A DNA stretch of 64,000 nucleotides from Bretschneidera sinensis. Its lineage: Eukaryota > Streptophyta > Magnoliopsida > Brassicales > Akaniaceae. This document shows positions 45,827-57,168 of the stretch, piece after piece; within the stretch, counting starts at the first letter, position 1; every line of letters begins with the position of its first letter. The stretch is from contig CM043699.1 in the NCBI GenBank assembly GCA_023935145.1, positions 76,669,138 to 76,733,137 of the forward strand. Direction: 5' to 3'. Under the pieces are notes generated by a model, which did no database searches, was not told where the DNA came from, and saw nothing but the letters and a program-made list of their open reading frames with translations. A program made the translations under genes and the position numbers.

Positions 45827-48800
45827 TGTAATATCCTTGTTCTTAAAGTAAGGGTAAAGAAATAATTTGATAGATATTACATAGAATTAAAATAATATAT
45901 ACATGAAAGACTTACTATTGATTAAAAAAAATGTAATAAATTTAAGGAAAAATATTTGTTCTTGATGATTTGATTTTTCATACTTTTACCTTTGAGCTTT
46001 GTGATAAATTTTGAAGTCGAAATTTTTATAAGGAGGGTAGAATGTAATACCAGAATTTTTACATTAAGGGCATTTGGTCATTTAATATATGGTTTCAAAA
46101 CTTAAAATTTTGTGGGATTAATTTTATTAATTATTCAAATATTTTATTATTTTATTTTATGAGAGTATAAACAAATATATATATATATATAGACACACAC
46201 ACACACATTGGTATAATTACAAACGTTATGAAAGAATATATATAATAAAAAATGACTTGGGCTGGTTACCAATTTTCCTAATTATGAGCAAAGAAAGTTG
46301 TTGGGGCATGATTCCAGCCAATGAAGAAATAATAATAAAACTAAAAGAAAATAAGGAGAAAACATAGATTTAATTAATAAAAGATTTTTTTTTTTTGTTT
46401 AAGTAGTATGTAGTATTGTGGGCAACTGTAATTAGAAGACTGTAGAATATGCTGGAAGTACTGACCTGCCAGTGCATGTGTAAATCTTCCACCCTACAGC
46501 TGTCTTCTTCCATCGACATTTTGTTTAAATTACTTATCCTCATTTTACTTGCCATATTTTACTCATCTACTATAAATTACCAAAACTACAGTAACAAAAG
46601 TGTTAGAAATCACCTTGGCAAGATACCCAGGTGGTGATCTTCCAAACACCCAAGTCTAGAACGACTTGTAAAGAAAAGATACAACAACCAAAGCAAGAAA
46701 GAAGACAAGCAATTGTTATCGAGGTTCGGCAATAGCCTACGTCCCCGTGAGTTCCTCTGAACTCTCTACACTAAATCAATGGTTCTTACAATCACAACAA
46801 CCCCTCTCCAAGAAACCTCAAGTTCTTGAAGAAACAAAAAAGAGAACAAGAAAGTGATAAGGTCTTGAGATACCCTGTAACTTTCCCCCTTGGAAATTCC
46901 ACTTACAAGTCCCTTGAATCATTGCCTTGGACTACTTAGGAATGGAGTCGGTTGAATGATGACTCAAGATGAGTTTGGATCCTGAAGTTCTCTACACAAT
47001 GGTTCAGGTTTAAACGCTTAGACAAAGGTAGAGATTGTTGATATTTGTCTAAGGTTTAAACATGGTTTAAGGTTTAAACAAGAGATGGAAGAACGAATTT
47101 TAGCATGTTAAAGGATTGCACACAAGTGTGCGCATCACTTTGGGTGTGTGGGCACACCTCTATTCAGCAAGACAAAGAAGTGTGCACAGCATCAGGAGGT
47201 CTAGCTTCAGTGTGCACCATAGCCCTGCTCCTTCCAGGCCATAGTGCCTAGCAAGGAGAAAGTCCTAGTGGAGGGCAGCGCCGCACCTCTCCCTCACCAA
47301 GGCCACGGTGCCAAGAAAGTGGTAAAAAGGGTGTTTTGTCTAGCGCTGCAGCATGCCCTTTTTAGTGCCTAGGCGCTAGGAACACTGATGCACACATATT
47401 CCACTTGATTTAGCCTTTTGTTAAGTGTATGGGTGCAAGGTTAAAATGCACAGTATCACTTAGGATTGATGGAGGGCCATAGTTGATTGGTCATCAAGAT
47501 CTAAAGGTGGAGATTAACTCTTAAGATTGGACAAGAAGTTTGTGCACTATATAAAGGATCACCTAGCTTCATTCTATAAAAAGTTATTAAGAATTGTGAC
47601 AGAACATATGAATGAGATAATTGTATAAGAGTACAAAGACACAGACATAAAAGAAGGACTCATTGGAGAGGCTGGTAGTAAAGAGAGAGATTAGTATAGA
47701 AAGGGGATTCAAGGGACTTGTAAGTGGAATTTCCAAGGGGGAAAGTTCCAGGGTACCTCAAGACCTTATCACTTTCTTGTTCTCTTCTTTGTTTCTTCAA
47801 GAACTTGTGGATTCTTGGAGAGGGGTTTCTGTGATTGTAAGAACCATTGATTTAGTGCAGAGAGTTCGGAGGAACTCACGGGGACGTAGGCTATTGCCAA
47901 ACCTCGATAACAATTGCTTGTCTTCTTTCTTGCTTTGGTTGCTGTATCTTTTCTTTACAAGTTATTCTAGACTTGGGTGTTTGGAAGATCACCACCTGGG
48001 CATCCTGTCAAGATGATTTCCAACAAAAAGGAAAAAAGGTGTACACTGCCTATAAGTAGGCCTTACATGTGCTTGTTTGGGGAAGAAAGGAAACTTAACT
48101 AAGTCCATTACCAAACATATGGCAACATACAAGCTCTTGCAATCATTCTAGCAAATAAACTTTTCATATTTTTTTATTTTTATTATTAGTCTATTCCTAT
48201 AACTTTTTTCTTAAATTTTAAGATACAATACATCCAGTTCATTTAAAAAAAACAAGGTATAAGACTTGTTTCTTCAAAGAAAATTTACGAAGAAAAGAGA
48301 AATAAAAAGGAGAACAAAATAAAGAAAGATAGAGAAGATATGAAGAAAACTTGGGAGATTTGATAAGTTGAAGAGATTTAATGAAAATTATGGTTAAAAT
48401 TCAAGAATATTCAATTTGGAGAGTTTTTTTTCACAAATATTGAATTTTTTTTGGTGTTCAACACTTTTACCGGTTTAATTTCAAGAGATTTTGTAATTTT
48501 GTATTAAGGTGTTGGTGATCAACAATCTCAAGAAATTGCTGAAAGGAGTAGGAAATACAAGGAGGTGATCCACGGGTAGCTTTAAGTGCTACGTGGTGAG
48601 TTAGATTTACTTTTAGTAATCGAAACCAATAAAACTATGAATTCATGATATTTTAATAAATTATTGAATTATAATGATTTAATGATGTATTTCCTGCTAT
48701 GTATGATAATTGATTGATTTATTGATTAAGGATTTAATAGTATGTTGAATATTAATTATATAAGAAATTATATTTTTAAAAAGGGATGGATTAATGAAAA

Positions 48801-49811
48801 ATATGCTGAGAAGTTATATGAAATTTCTAAAAATATGATTGAAAAATTGATACGATATATGCGAAAATAATTTAATAAATATAATAGAAATAACAATTTT
48901 GAGAAAGAGTTAGCTAATTAAATTGAATGCTTTGATATATGCTTGTTTGCATGTTATTGCTCATATGCATAAAAGGGAAGACCAGGAAGGCAGTCAGTCT
49001 GGCTAAGAAGACCAGAAAGGTAGCTGGTATGGCTAAAATATGTTTACATATGGGAAGACGTTCCCAGATGATAATATGAAATGATCTAATGAGGAAGAAA
49101 GAAAGATAATTTAAATTCATGCATTATAGTTGTTTTAAATATTTATTATTAACGCCTAAGATGCTAAAGAATCAGTTTTGATTATTAAATGATTGATAGA
49201 TAAATAGAAAGGATGACATAATAAAGAATTATATTTTTAATTGTTGGTATGATATGAACTTTATGATGATATTAAATTGATAAATTATACAAGATATATG
49301 TATTAAAAGATGATAGCCTGATAATTTATTTATTAAGAGAAATTAATAAATGATCGAATTAGAATATGAGAAAAGATAGATGATTAATTATGCTGATTTA
49401 ACAATGAATGAATATAACTAGAAGTATACAAATCAAGTACTTCTAGTAAATTTAATTCACTGAGCTTGTGAAGCTCACTCCTCATTGTTAAATAATTTCA
49501 GGTAGCAGGCAGGACAAATAAATTTGTGAGCTGAGATTCAAACTGAGTTATTATTTGTAAGTCTCGTGGTCCATATCTCGAAACTAATGGAAGAAGAAAA
49601 AATATATATTGTAGATATTCATGCATCTTTAATATGTTGTATATATTGTTTCAGATAGGATAGTAATAATGTAACTCCCCTGTTGAGGGTTGATGTTTAT
49701 ATATTTTCAGTTGATATATGTTTTTATATTGTTGCATAAATGTGTCGAGCTGGGATTTCAAAACGTGACGACACTGTCTCGGGGGTGGCCAACCTGGGAT
49801 GGGTCGTTACA
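45827..49811 (+). repeat. Tekay copy 2, 3' LTR, interrupted
   Basis: LTR pieces 45827-46600 and 48031-49811 total about 2555 bp, near the 2507-bp partner. The Copia insertion 46601-48025 is flanked by AAAAG on both sides. A (CA)n/(TA)n patch lies at 46172-46206. Ends GGGTCGTTACA, then target duplication GTTGT. Confidence 0.93.
46601..48025 (+). mobile_element. Copia insertion with inverted LTR ends
   Basis: 1425 bp with target duplication AAAAG (46596-46600 and 48026-48030); the single-copy empty site is in the 5' LTR at 34983. Structure: 46601-46920 is a reversed, truncated LTR (starts TGTTAGAAATCACC); 46921-47035 is forward 3' internal sequence with the polypurine tract GACAAAGGTAGAGAT; 47036-48025 is a complete forward 990-bp LTR ending GATTTCCAACA. 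Both termini are therefore U5 ends. TATA box CTATATAAAGG is at 47547-47557. The 320-bp ends form a large inverted repeat. The junction at 46920 shares AATC between LTR and internal sequence. Confidence 0.92.
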
Positions 49812-50159
49812 GTTGTGATCTAGATTAATGGACCAATGTATGCATAAGGTGTGCATGTGGTTACTAGCTTGGGAGAGCACATCCTTTTGGAACATATATA
49901 GGTGTGTTTCATAGGGGATCTTTTAAGCCAGTGTTTGTCCAATGGGGTGGACTTGCACACGAGACCTGGTTAGTGAGCACTTTGGTTATGTATTAGCTTG
50001 GGAACTACGAGGTGTGATACTTAGGTGGGCATTGGAGTTGGCATCTGGTTCAATGTCAGCTTTGAAGACTTTGGTCAAGAGTGTTGGTTTGGTTCTTTCG
50101 ATGGCACAGGATCGATTACAGTGTTGAGGCATCTTGAGTTTATTTAGACAAGAGTGGGG

Positions 50160-50460
50160 GTTCTGCTAGTGGGTGGTTAGCTTGTGAGCCACACTCGGAG
50201 GGGTGCATCATTGCTTGTGTCTTGGTGTGGTCTAAGAATAGGCACATTTTGAGAATTTGAGTGGGGCTAAAAAGAATGTCGTTAGAGGACAATTGGCTTA
50301 AGAGCAACACCTTGCGAGGTGCATTCTTTCTTGCATCCTAGTGTGGCCTAAGAGTAGGCACATTTTGAGAATTTGAGAAGAACTAAAGAGGGTTGCTGTT
50401 AGAGGATGGTTGGCTTGTAAGGTGCATCCCCGCTTGCATCCTTGTGTTGCCTAAGAGTAG
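50160..50460. repeat. About 118-bp tandem repeat in X
   Basis: The string GGCACATTTTGAGAATTTGA occurs at about 50239 and 50357, and the surrounding text (GGTGCAT...TTGCATCC, GGCCTAAGAGTAGG) recurs a third, shorter time up to 50460. Confidence 0.75.
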
Positions 50461-50649
50461 GAACACATGCAATAGTGTTCGGGTCCTTGAATTAGAGAAT
50501 ATTGAACCTTGAGTGGTAGATTTATCGAGTAACTTGGATTTTGGATCTTTCTCATTGAGCTTAAGTTGGGGTAAGCCTCATGGTTGGAGCTCGATAACTT
50601 GTCTTAGTGAGTGCACACATAAGACATCTCAAGTTCCAAATGAAGGGAT

Positions 50650-50850
50650 CATGAGTTTGGTGGGCATGAGGACCTCGACCAAAGGGGTGCACCTAAGAGA
50701 AGTGGTGACACAAGAGTTTGGTTGGTATGATGGCCTCGTCCAGAGGGGTGCATCCAAGAGAAGTGGTGCCATAAGAGTGTGGTTGTCATGAGGGCCTCGC
50801 TCAGAGGGGTGCACCCAAGAGAAATGGTGCCACAAGAGTATGGTTGGCAT
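50650..50850. repeat. 61-bp tandem repeat in X, about 3.3 copies
   Basis: GAGGGGTGCA...AAGAGAAGTGGTGCC...GTTGG...ATG..GGCCTCG repeats, with GGGGTGCA at about 50684, 50745 and 50806. The ORFs here on both strands are by-products of the repeat. Confidence 0.82.
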
Positions 50851-52399
50851 AAGTGCTTACATTATAGGATCTAATCAAAAGGATAAGACTGTTGAGGGGT
50901 ATGGTATTTCACTTGAGGCAAGTTAAAGAGCTACCTCGTGGTGTGGCGAAGAAAACCGCACACCTCGTTGTGAGTCAAGTTTCAGTTTTGAGGCATGATG
51001 TAGTGTCATCATTGTGTAATTAGTGTAATGTTTCAGTTAGCTTGCGTGAAGTCTGTTGTGGAGCTTTGAGTTGAGCTAGTGTGCTCTTGGGGACTAGGAA
51101 CGAATTTGAGCCTAAGTGAGGTGGAAGCAGAAGTGTGAGTGGACATCTTTGATTAAGTCCATAGGGATGGGTGAGAGACTCTTGAGTCCTTAGATTAGTA
51201 TACGTGGTGCTCCATGAATTATAGGAATATGCCACAAAGCTTTATTTGGTAACTTAGTTCTAGTTCTTATGTTGAGCGCTGATGAGGACATCGACGGAAT
51301 GAAGTGGGGGAGAACGTCATGGTAGGCATCATTTGACATGGTTGTTACCCATGAGTTGGCCTTTAAGTGGGCTATATGGTGATCTTTGTGGTTGTTGTGT
51401 AATAAGTGTGGCCTAGTTGTAGGGCTATTGTGCAACAGATGGATGTCAGTGGTGTGTTAGAGTGGCACAATGACATTTCCATAAACTTGTGATTTATACT
51501 CCGGAAATTAATGGGAAATTTTGGGGAGTATTATGAAGATGCGTGCAATGATATGGTATGGTTGGATTTAGAAGATTGTGTAAATTATAATTATTAAAGG
51601 ATTATGACGACTCAAGCGTGAGGTATGTTTCCTGTTAGAAATGTTCATAATGACTTAAGACTCTATAGGGGGACATGATGTTGGGCTCTCCACCATCCCT
51701 GGTGCATGTACATGGACCATGGTTGAGCCATAGTTTGAGACATGTGTGGGCACTAAGCAAGCCTCCTAAGGAAACTTGGGGTGTGGGTTTGAGGCCACCA
51801 TAGGGTGACTCAGGTCTCCATGAAGCGGGGAGCTTCATAGACAATATAGGTGGCTTGTATGCATTATATTGCGCTCTTCTCCCGTGCTTGAGGCTTATTC
51901 TTACGGTCGTTATCATGTGGGCTATCGGATATTATCTTGGAACTATGTGTACAAATAGTGTGCAGTTCTTTTTGAAAATAAGGCACCTGTTAGGCTATCA
52001 CAGGTTATGTGATAGGCTGTATGCGTGCAGTCATACCTGTATGTGTGTAGATTCTCGGTTATGTTGTTGGCTATCATCGGTGTGTTTAGCACAATGATGG
52101 GAGGTATTGTGCATTTGTGGTTGAGATGGCTATCTTTGGTTGGACTTGCAGGTGGTGTGCGTGCAGTCAAGTTTGAGAGTGGGTGATAGGCAACCGGATT
52201 TATGGGCAATACGCTCTCAATTAGGATGGTGGACTATCATCCATATGTCTAGCACAAGAAAAGAGGGAATTGTGCATCAGTACACGAGCAACGAATCAGT
52301 AGCAAGCACAATGAGGGGCGACATTATGCGTCTTTAGTGGGGAAACAATATATAGGGATTACAGGTCATTGAGTTAGGAATTGACACAGATGATAACTT

Positions 52400-52918
52400 T
52401 GTGACATTTCTAGGATGTTTTAAGGTTCCCATGAAACTTTACTCGTTTGCTCCTAATCGGGTAAGTGTCCCTTATTGGGGTCTAAAGGCATGAGGGCTGA
52501 TGAGGACCATTAGCACTCGTTCGTGGCTATTCGGGTCACTGGGATGTTGCACTTGGTTCCGGACTAGTGTGATAACCTCTGGTACAAGGTTAAGTATCTT
52601 TTGGGTCTTGGCATCAGGTATGTTGGGTTTTGAAGACTTTTGTATCAGTTGAGAATCAAAGGTATGGTAGTGTGGTTGCTTGGTAGCGAGCTAAGCATTG
52701 AGTTGAGACCTTGGGCGCTTGTGTGCGTACTCGAGTGAGTTTCTTGGTATTGTGGTTTGAGGTTAAGAGAAAGTGTGATGTGTCATGTGGCTTCAAAAAG
52801 GTTGTGTTGCGAGTTCTTGAGGCTAAAACTCAAGGTAAAGAAAGGCTGGCTAGGACTTGGAGAAGTTTTTGCGCCACGTGATCCTCTAGATTTAGGGCAA
52901 ATTTTCCAAACCGTGACA
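52400..52918 (+). repeat. X element, 3' LTR
   Basis: TGTGACATTTC to AACCGTGACA, 519 bp, with terminal TGTGACA/CGTGACA-type ends. The last 235 bp match the truncated copy at 33763-34008. The start is inferred from the terminal motif and is less certain than the end. No clear polypurine tract precedes it. Confidence 0.65.
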
Positions 52919-53392
52919 AGTTTAGGAATGGACAGTCTATGACACTGATGTAAACCATCCAACAAACATAATTGCCTATTTATTTATTGCAAATTCATGC
53001 ATGAGTTAGGTGGCGTTTGATTTTTAAATGATAAGTGTTGAACCAATAAGAGGCAGTGTTTGAATGTTGAATGGTGAAGTGTGTGCTGCAAATAAGGGTT
53101 TCATCACAAAAATATTCTCAATTGTTTTTTTTTAATTTCCAATTGTTTCCATAGAATAGAGAAAGGTTAGCTCTCTTCACAAACTAAAAGGGAAACAAAC
53201 ACTAATATAAAAACATATCGAAAACATTTTGAAATTTAATCAATACCCAAAAATTTCTCTTTAATCCTCGTTTAGAAGGTTCATTATTTAGCGAATCCTA
53301 GGATATTATCCATTAAATCAAGGATGCATTGAAAAGTATTGATGATACTCATAGCAAAAGAAGCTAACACTAAAAGATCAGCGAAAAACAAC
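52919..53392. other. AT-rich intergenic sequence
   Basis: No ORF or repeat seen here that recurs elsewhere in the window. It may include the left end of a hAT-like remnant near 53008 (GGTGGCGTTTGATTT). Confidence 0.5.
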
Positions 53393-53581
53393 TTATTTCT
53401 TGGCAGATTTCTTCTTTGAATTCATTGAAATCTTGGGATGCTTGTCGGATTTGCTTGGATCCAACCACTTAAGTGGGTGACGATTGAAGAAAGTTCAATT
53501 GGGGATAATGATTAGTGTTGTGAGGACCACACCACTAGCGTATATCATCATCATTGTTCGAAACGATACCATCATGTAACC
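53393..53581 (-). pseudogene. Signal peptidase complex subunit 1 (SPCS1/SPC12) pseudogene fragment
   Basis: The minus-strand frame gives GYMMVSFRTMMMIYASGVVL, then TTLIIIPN, a TGA where the family has TGG (PNW), TFFNRHPLKWLDPSKSDKHP and a lysine-rich end KKKSAKK with TAA at 53393-53395. This is the C-terminal two-thirds of plant SPC12, a small ER membrane subunit of the signal peptidase complex: second membrane segment, the PNWxFFNRHPLKWL signature, basic tail. The N-terminal membrane segment is not found upstream. The nonsense codon and missing start make it a pseudogene. No introns lie within the 63 codons. Recognition is from memory of the family. Confidence 0.8.
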
Positions 53582-54817
53582 CTAGATCATCAATCATGAT
53601 CTATGATAAACTAGGAACCAAAAAAATCCAGATCTCTAATATAACATAAACATTTGAGAGGGATTTGACACTTTACGTTATATTTATGGCTTTTGCTCTA
53701 CTCTAGTTAAATAAGTGCAAAAGAAAAAAAAATTGATTTGTTTTTCTTTTCACTTTCTAGGGAACTAGATAATCGTGAGTTGCAGAGAGAAGGAGATGTG
53801 AAGGAGAATGAGAGTTGATGAGAGATGGGTAGGGGATAGGGAGATCTGATGAGAAGAGATAAAATTAGGGTATATGGTATTTTGTGAGATTTTGATAATA
53901 TAGTAAGGGTATTTTTATCCAAAATACCATTCAGTTGCCATTAAAACTCAATTTTAGGTCTGATTTAGTCAGACCTAGTAAGTGTCATTAAGAGGTGAAA
54001 AACAAATGAACTTAATAGCACCATATATGACCAATTCAGATGTGGTGCCATTAAGTGATCCATTACGTAATCTATTAAGTGCAAACAAACATCCTTTTAG
54101 TTGTATTTACGATTCATTCCATTCGATTGCAAATCGATCTTTGTCCATTAAGTTAAAAACTGAAATTATGAAAAATCTGTATCAATTCACTTATAACTTC
54201 ACTCTCTTTCTCTCTTATTTTATCTCTTGCATATTAACCCTTCATCTTTTAAGCCCATAAATTTATAAAATAAATCTCTAAGTTAAAAAATTTTAAATAT
54301 TTTTTTTTATCTTAATCTAGTAATTTATCACCAAAGATTACTTTTCACTTTCTAAAACACAACGCCATAACTTAAGAAAAAATAAAATAAAATCATGTGT
54401 ACATCAATCTTCCAATTAGTTTTATTGATAAAAGTTGACACTAGTATTTTGTTCTTCTTATTTGTTTCCATATTTTGAACAATTATTGGCTTGTCTCTTT
54501 TTCGATCAATATATATTGATGCATTAGTAAAGAAATTCCAAGGGCTAATTACTGTTTTTTTTTATAAAAAAAATTCTCTTGAAAATACATGTCATAAGTG
54601 TGACGATAAAGGTATAAAAATAAAGCTAGCCTTGCCTGTGTCATAAAAAAATCCTTGAACTGGTAAAACTCCACTAGTTGTTATTGAAAAGTCATTGGTA
54701 ATTTTCATATATTTTGTACTTACTTTAATCATTTTGGGACACTAGCCTTACAGCACACACGATGACCATGTTGCATATTTTCTTTAAAATATTTTTTTTA
54801 GGAGAATTTTTTTTTAT
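53582..54817. other. AT-rich intergenic sequence, no gene
   Basis: No credible ORF. At 53960-54105 the string CATTAAG/CTTAATG recurs several times before GCAAACAAACATCC. This resembles subterminal repeats of a hAT-type non-autonomous element whose other end could be at 53008. I could not find a convincing 8-bp target duplication. Confidence 0.4.
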
Positions 54818-55143
54818 ATTTCACGATTGGGTCAGTTTGACTTTAAGTTTTGAAAATGTGTTAATTTGCCATTGAGTTTTATTTTTCATGTCAATTGGAC
54901 CTTCCGTCCAATTTGACCATCAAGAGGCATGTGAAATGCATGTTAGACATTCCAAGTAAGGCAAAATTAACTTGAAAAATAAAACTCAATGGCAAATTGA
55001 CTTGAAAAGTAAAGACTCGACATGCCTTTCATGTGCCTCTTGACGGTATAATTGGACGGAAGACCTAATTGACAAGAAAAATAAAACTCAAAGGTAAATT
55101 GACACTCTCAAAACTTAAGGTAAAATTGACCAAATCGTGAAAT
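54818..55143. mobile_element. Foldback element (about 150-bp inverted arms)
   Basis: The left arm from ATTTCACGATTGGGTCAG and the right arm ending GACCAAATCGTGAAAT are reverse complements over roughly 150 bp (shared TTGAGTTTTATTTTTC, CTTCCGTCCAATT, CAAGAGGCA). The spacer is short. This is a MITE-like foldback. Borders may extend to about 54800 and 55170; no target duplication was identified. Confidence 0.8.
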
Positions 55144-55760
55144 CTCGAGAATAAATTTGTTTTTTTCTCTATGTTTTTTTAATAAATTTTGTTGAAATCA
55201 AAAGAAGAGAGCATTCTTCATTTTGAAAACAATTTATGTACGTTAAGTTGGTAAAATTTAAATAATTTAAGACATTAAATGTATTTAAGCATGATAATTG
55301 GATATATACAAACATATTCAAAGACGAGTAAGTAACAAAGTTTAAAGGTCATAAATAATCCACTCAAAATTGGGTAAGACCGTAAAAAAAATTCAACTTA
55401 AATAAACTTTTGTATGCATTTACTTGAACTATCACGTTTTCAACTTTGAAATTTGAACTTTTTCAATGTATTTATCAATCACAAAAATTACAAAAACAAA
55501 TAAAAAAATGACAACAATAACGATATCAAAATACTGCACCATTGATTTTTACCTTTTTGGAATAAAAATTTTTCACACCCAAATCTTCATCCCAAAAAAA
55601 TATGCTAATAAATAAACAAAAAAGTCTTAAAATATCCATCTTTTTTCATCCAATAAAGTAGAATATTATTATATGATATGGATACATGAAAATAAGATTT
55701 TATAGTCAATAAATATTATAAAAAAAGCTCTTTCAAAATATTAGTAGTATAAAATAATTA

Positions 55761-56174
55761 GGCTGAATTATAAAAAATATCTTGTGGTTGACTGCATTTT
55801 CAAAAAATACTCTTAGGTTTTTTTTTTTTTTTTTTTTTTTTTGTGGTAAAAAATACCTAGTGGTTGATTTCATCTTCAAAAAATACCATGATGATTTTTT
55901 TGTGGTAAAAAATACTCTGTGGTATATTTCTATTTGCAAAAAATACATTGTAGTTTGTTTCTGTTAGCAAAAAATACAAGGTATCTTTTATTTATAGGAA
56001 CATACTACATGATTTTTTGCTAACAGAACATATCACAGGATATTTTTTACTACAAAAAAAATCTCAGGGTATTTTTTGAAAATAGAGTCAAGTACAAAGT
56101 ATTTTTTACCACAAAAAAACCTCGTAGTATTTTTTGAAAATGCAGTCAACTATAAGGTTTTTTGTAATTAAACC
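55761..56174. mobile_element. Mutator-type MITE with 9-bp target duplication
   Basis: Terminal inverted repeats of about 60 bp: left GGCTGAATTATAAAAAATAT, right ending GTAATTAAACC, both containing GTTGACTGCATTTTC. They are flanked by AAATAATTA at 55752-55760 and 56175-56183. A 9-bp duplication and long inverted repeats indicate a MULE-derived MITE. The arms contain tandem variants of the phrase (GGTAAAAAATAC), so the whole 414 bp can fold into a hairpin. A T-run lies at 55819-55841. ORFs over it are repeat translation. Confidence 0.88.
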
Positions 56175-56183
56175 AAATAATTA

Positions 56184-56477
56184 AAAGACAAAATTTTACT
56201 TAAAAAACACTAAAATGATAAGTTTTAATATTCAAAAAATTGACAGATTACCAATTTTGTTAAACATGGTTAAAGAAAATGTTATATCGTGTCTTGAGAG
56301 ATGGGAATCAATTATCTTGTTACAGTAATTAATACATAAGTCATATAAAAAAAAGATAATTTTTTAATATATATAATATCTTTTATGAGGTAATGGCTCA
56401 CTCTAATAAATTATCTATAAAGATTTGATTAAACAACTAATTAATGACATGACACAGTCACACTTAAGAGATTACTC

Positions 56478-56535
<58 letters not shown>

Positions 56536-57168
56536 GTGTATATGTATCATTTTTTGACTAACTTGGTCCAACAAATTTTTCTTTGAGGCCTAGCCAAACA
56601 AAAATTTCCAATAAAAATCACATTGGAGTACTATTTACCAAGAAAAAAAATAAATAAAAAGAAGTTTAGTTCCCATTTTAACCTCCAAGTTTGTTGAAAT
56701 CTGAAGTTCCCATTAAAATATCTAAAAAAAATTATTTTAGTGATAAAAGTTCCAATGATTTTTTTTTTTTTTTCCGAGAATGAAGCGATTATGAAATAAA
56801 TAAAAAACCAATTACACCAAGTCTTGATTACTTTACGTCATCCGGGATCTCATGTAACCAACAAATAGAAAATCCACTCAAGAGTTCCAATGATTTTCAA
56901 TTCTAACGGCAGTGAATCATGTAAAGAACGACCAACAATGTTTTTAGCATAGAATTTTTGTAGCAGCACCTATTACTCAAAACGTTCAAAAATAGAATAA
57001 TTTACAATCCTAAGTTAACTTCATTTTTTCCTTTCGTCTTATCAAAAAGGATTTTCAATAAAAACAACAATAACAAAATTCTGTATCATATACATAAAAT
57101 CGGTACACAGCACAATCCATGGATTGTTTAATATTAACAAAAAATTATGTCCAATTCCGAGTTTGATA
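56184..57168. other. AT-rich intergenic sequence, no gene
   Basis: I see no coding region. A (TA)n microsatellite occupies 56481-56532 and there are several T or A runs (56759-56774). The last five bases before 57169 are TGATA, the presumed left target duplication of the Y element. Confidence 0.6.
56481..56532. repeat. (TA)n microsatellite
   Basis: About 26 TA units without interruption. Confidence 0.95.

Larger units (their letters stand above)
34239..49811 (+). mobile_element. Tekay copy 2, interrupted and internally deleted
   Basis: Forward element bounded by target duplication GTTGT (34234-34238 and 49812-49816) in the X element. 5' LTR 34239-36745, gag 36848-38255, protease/RT 38266-39507, then Athila 4 from 39508. 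A deletion then removes the Athila 3' half together with Tekay RT end, RNase H and integrase start, and the Tekay frame returns at about 44686. The 3' LTR is 45827-49811 with a 1425-bp Copia insertion. The LTR subfamily is longer than that of copy 1. Confidence 0.92.
49817..52399 (+). mobile_element. X element, main internal part, non-coding
   Basis: No recognisable gag or pol in any frame; ORFs are under 100 codons and unlike known proteins. It contains two tandem repeat blocks (50160-50460 and 50650-50850). With its LTRs and PBS it resembles a LARD-type (large non-autonomous) element of roughly 2.8 kb interior. It could also be an eroded autonomous element that I cannot recognise. Confidence 0.6.

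Noticed and set aside
50513..50850. ORFs on both strands over the 61-bp repeat
   Set aside because: Produced by the tandem repeat; no known domain and no start context.
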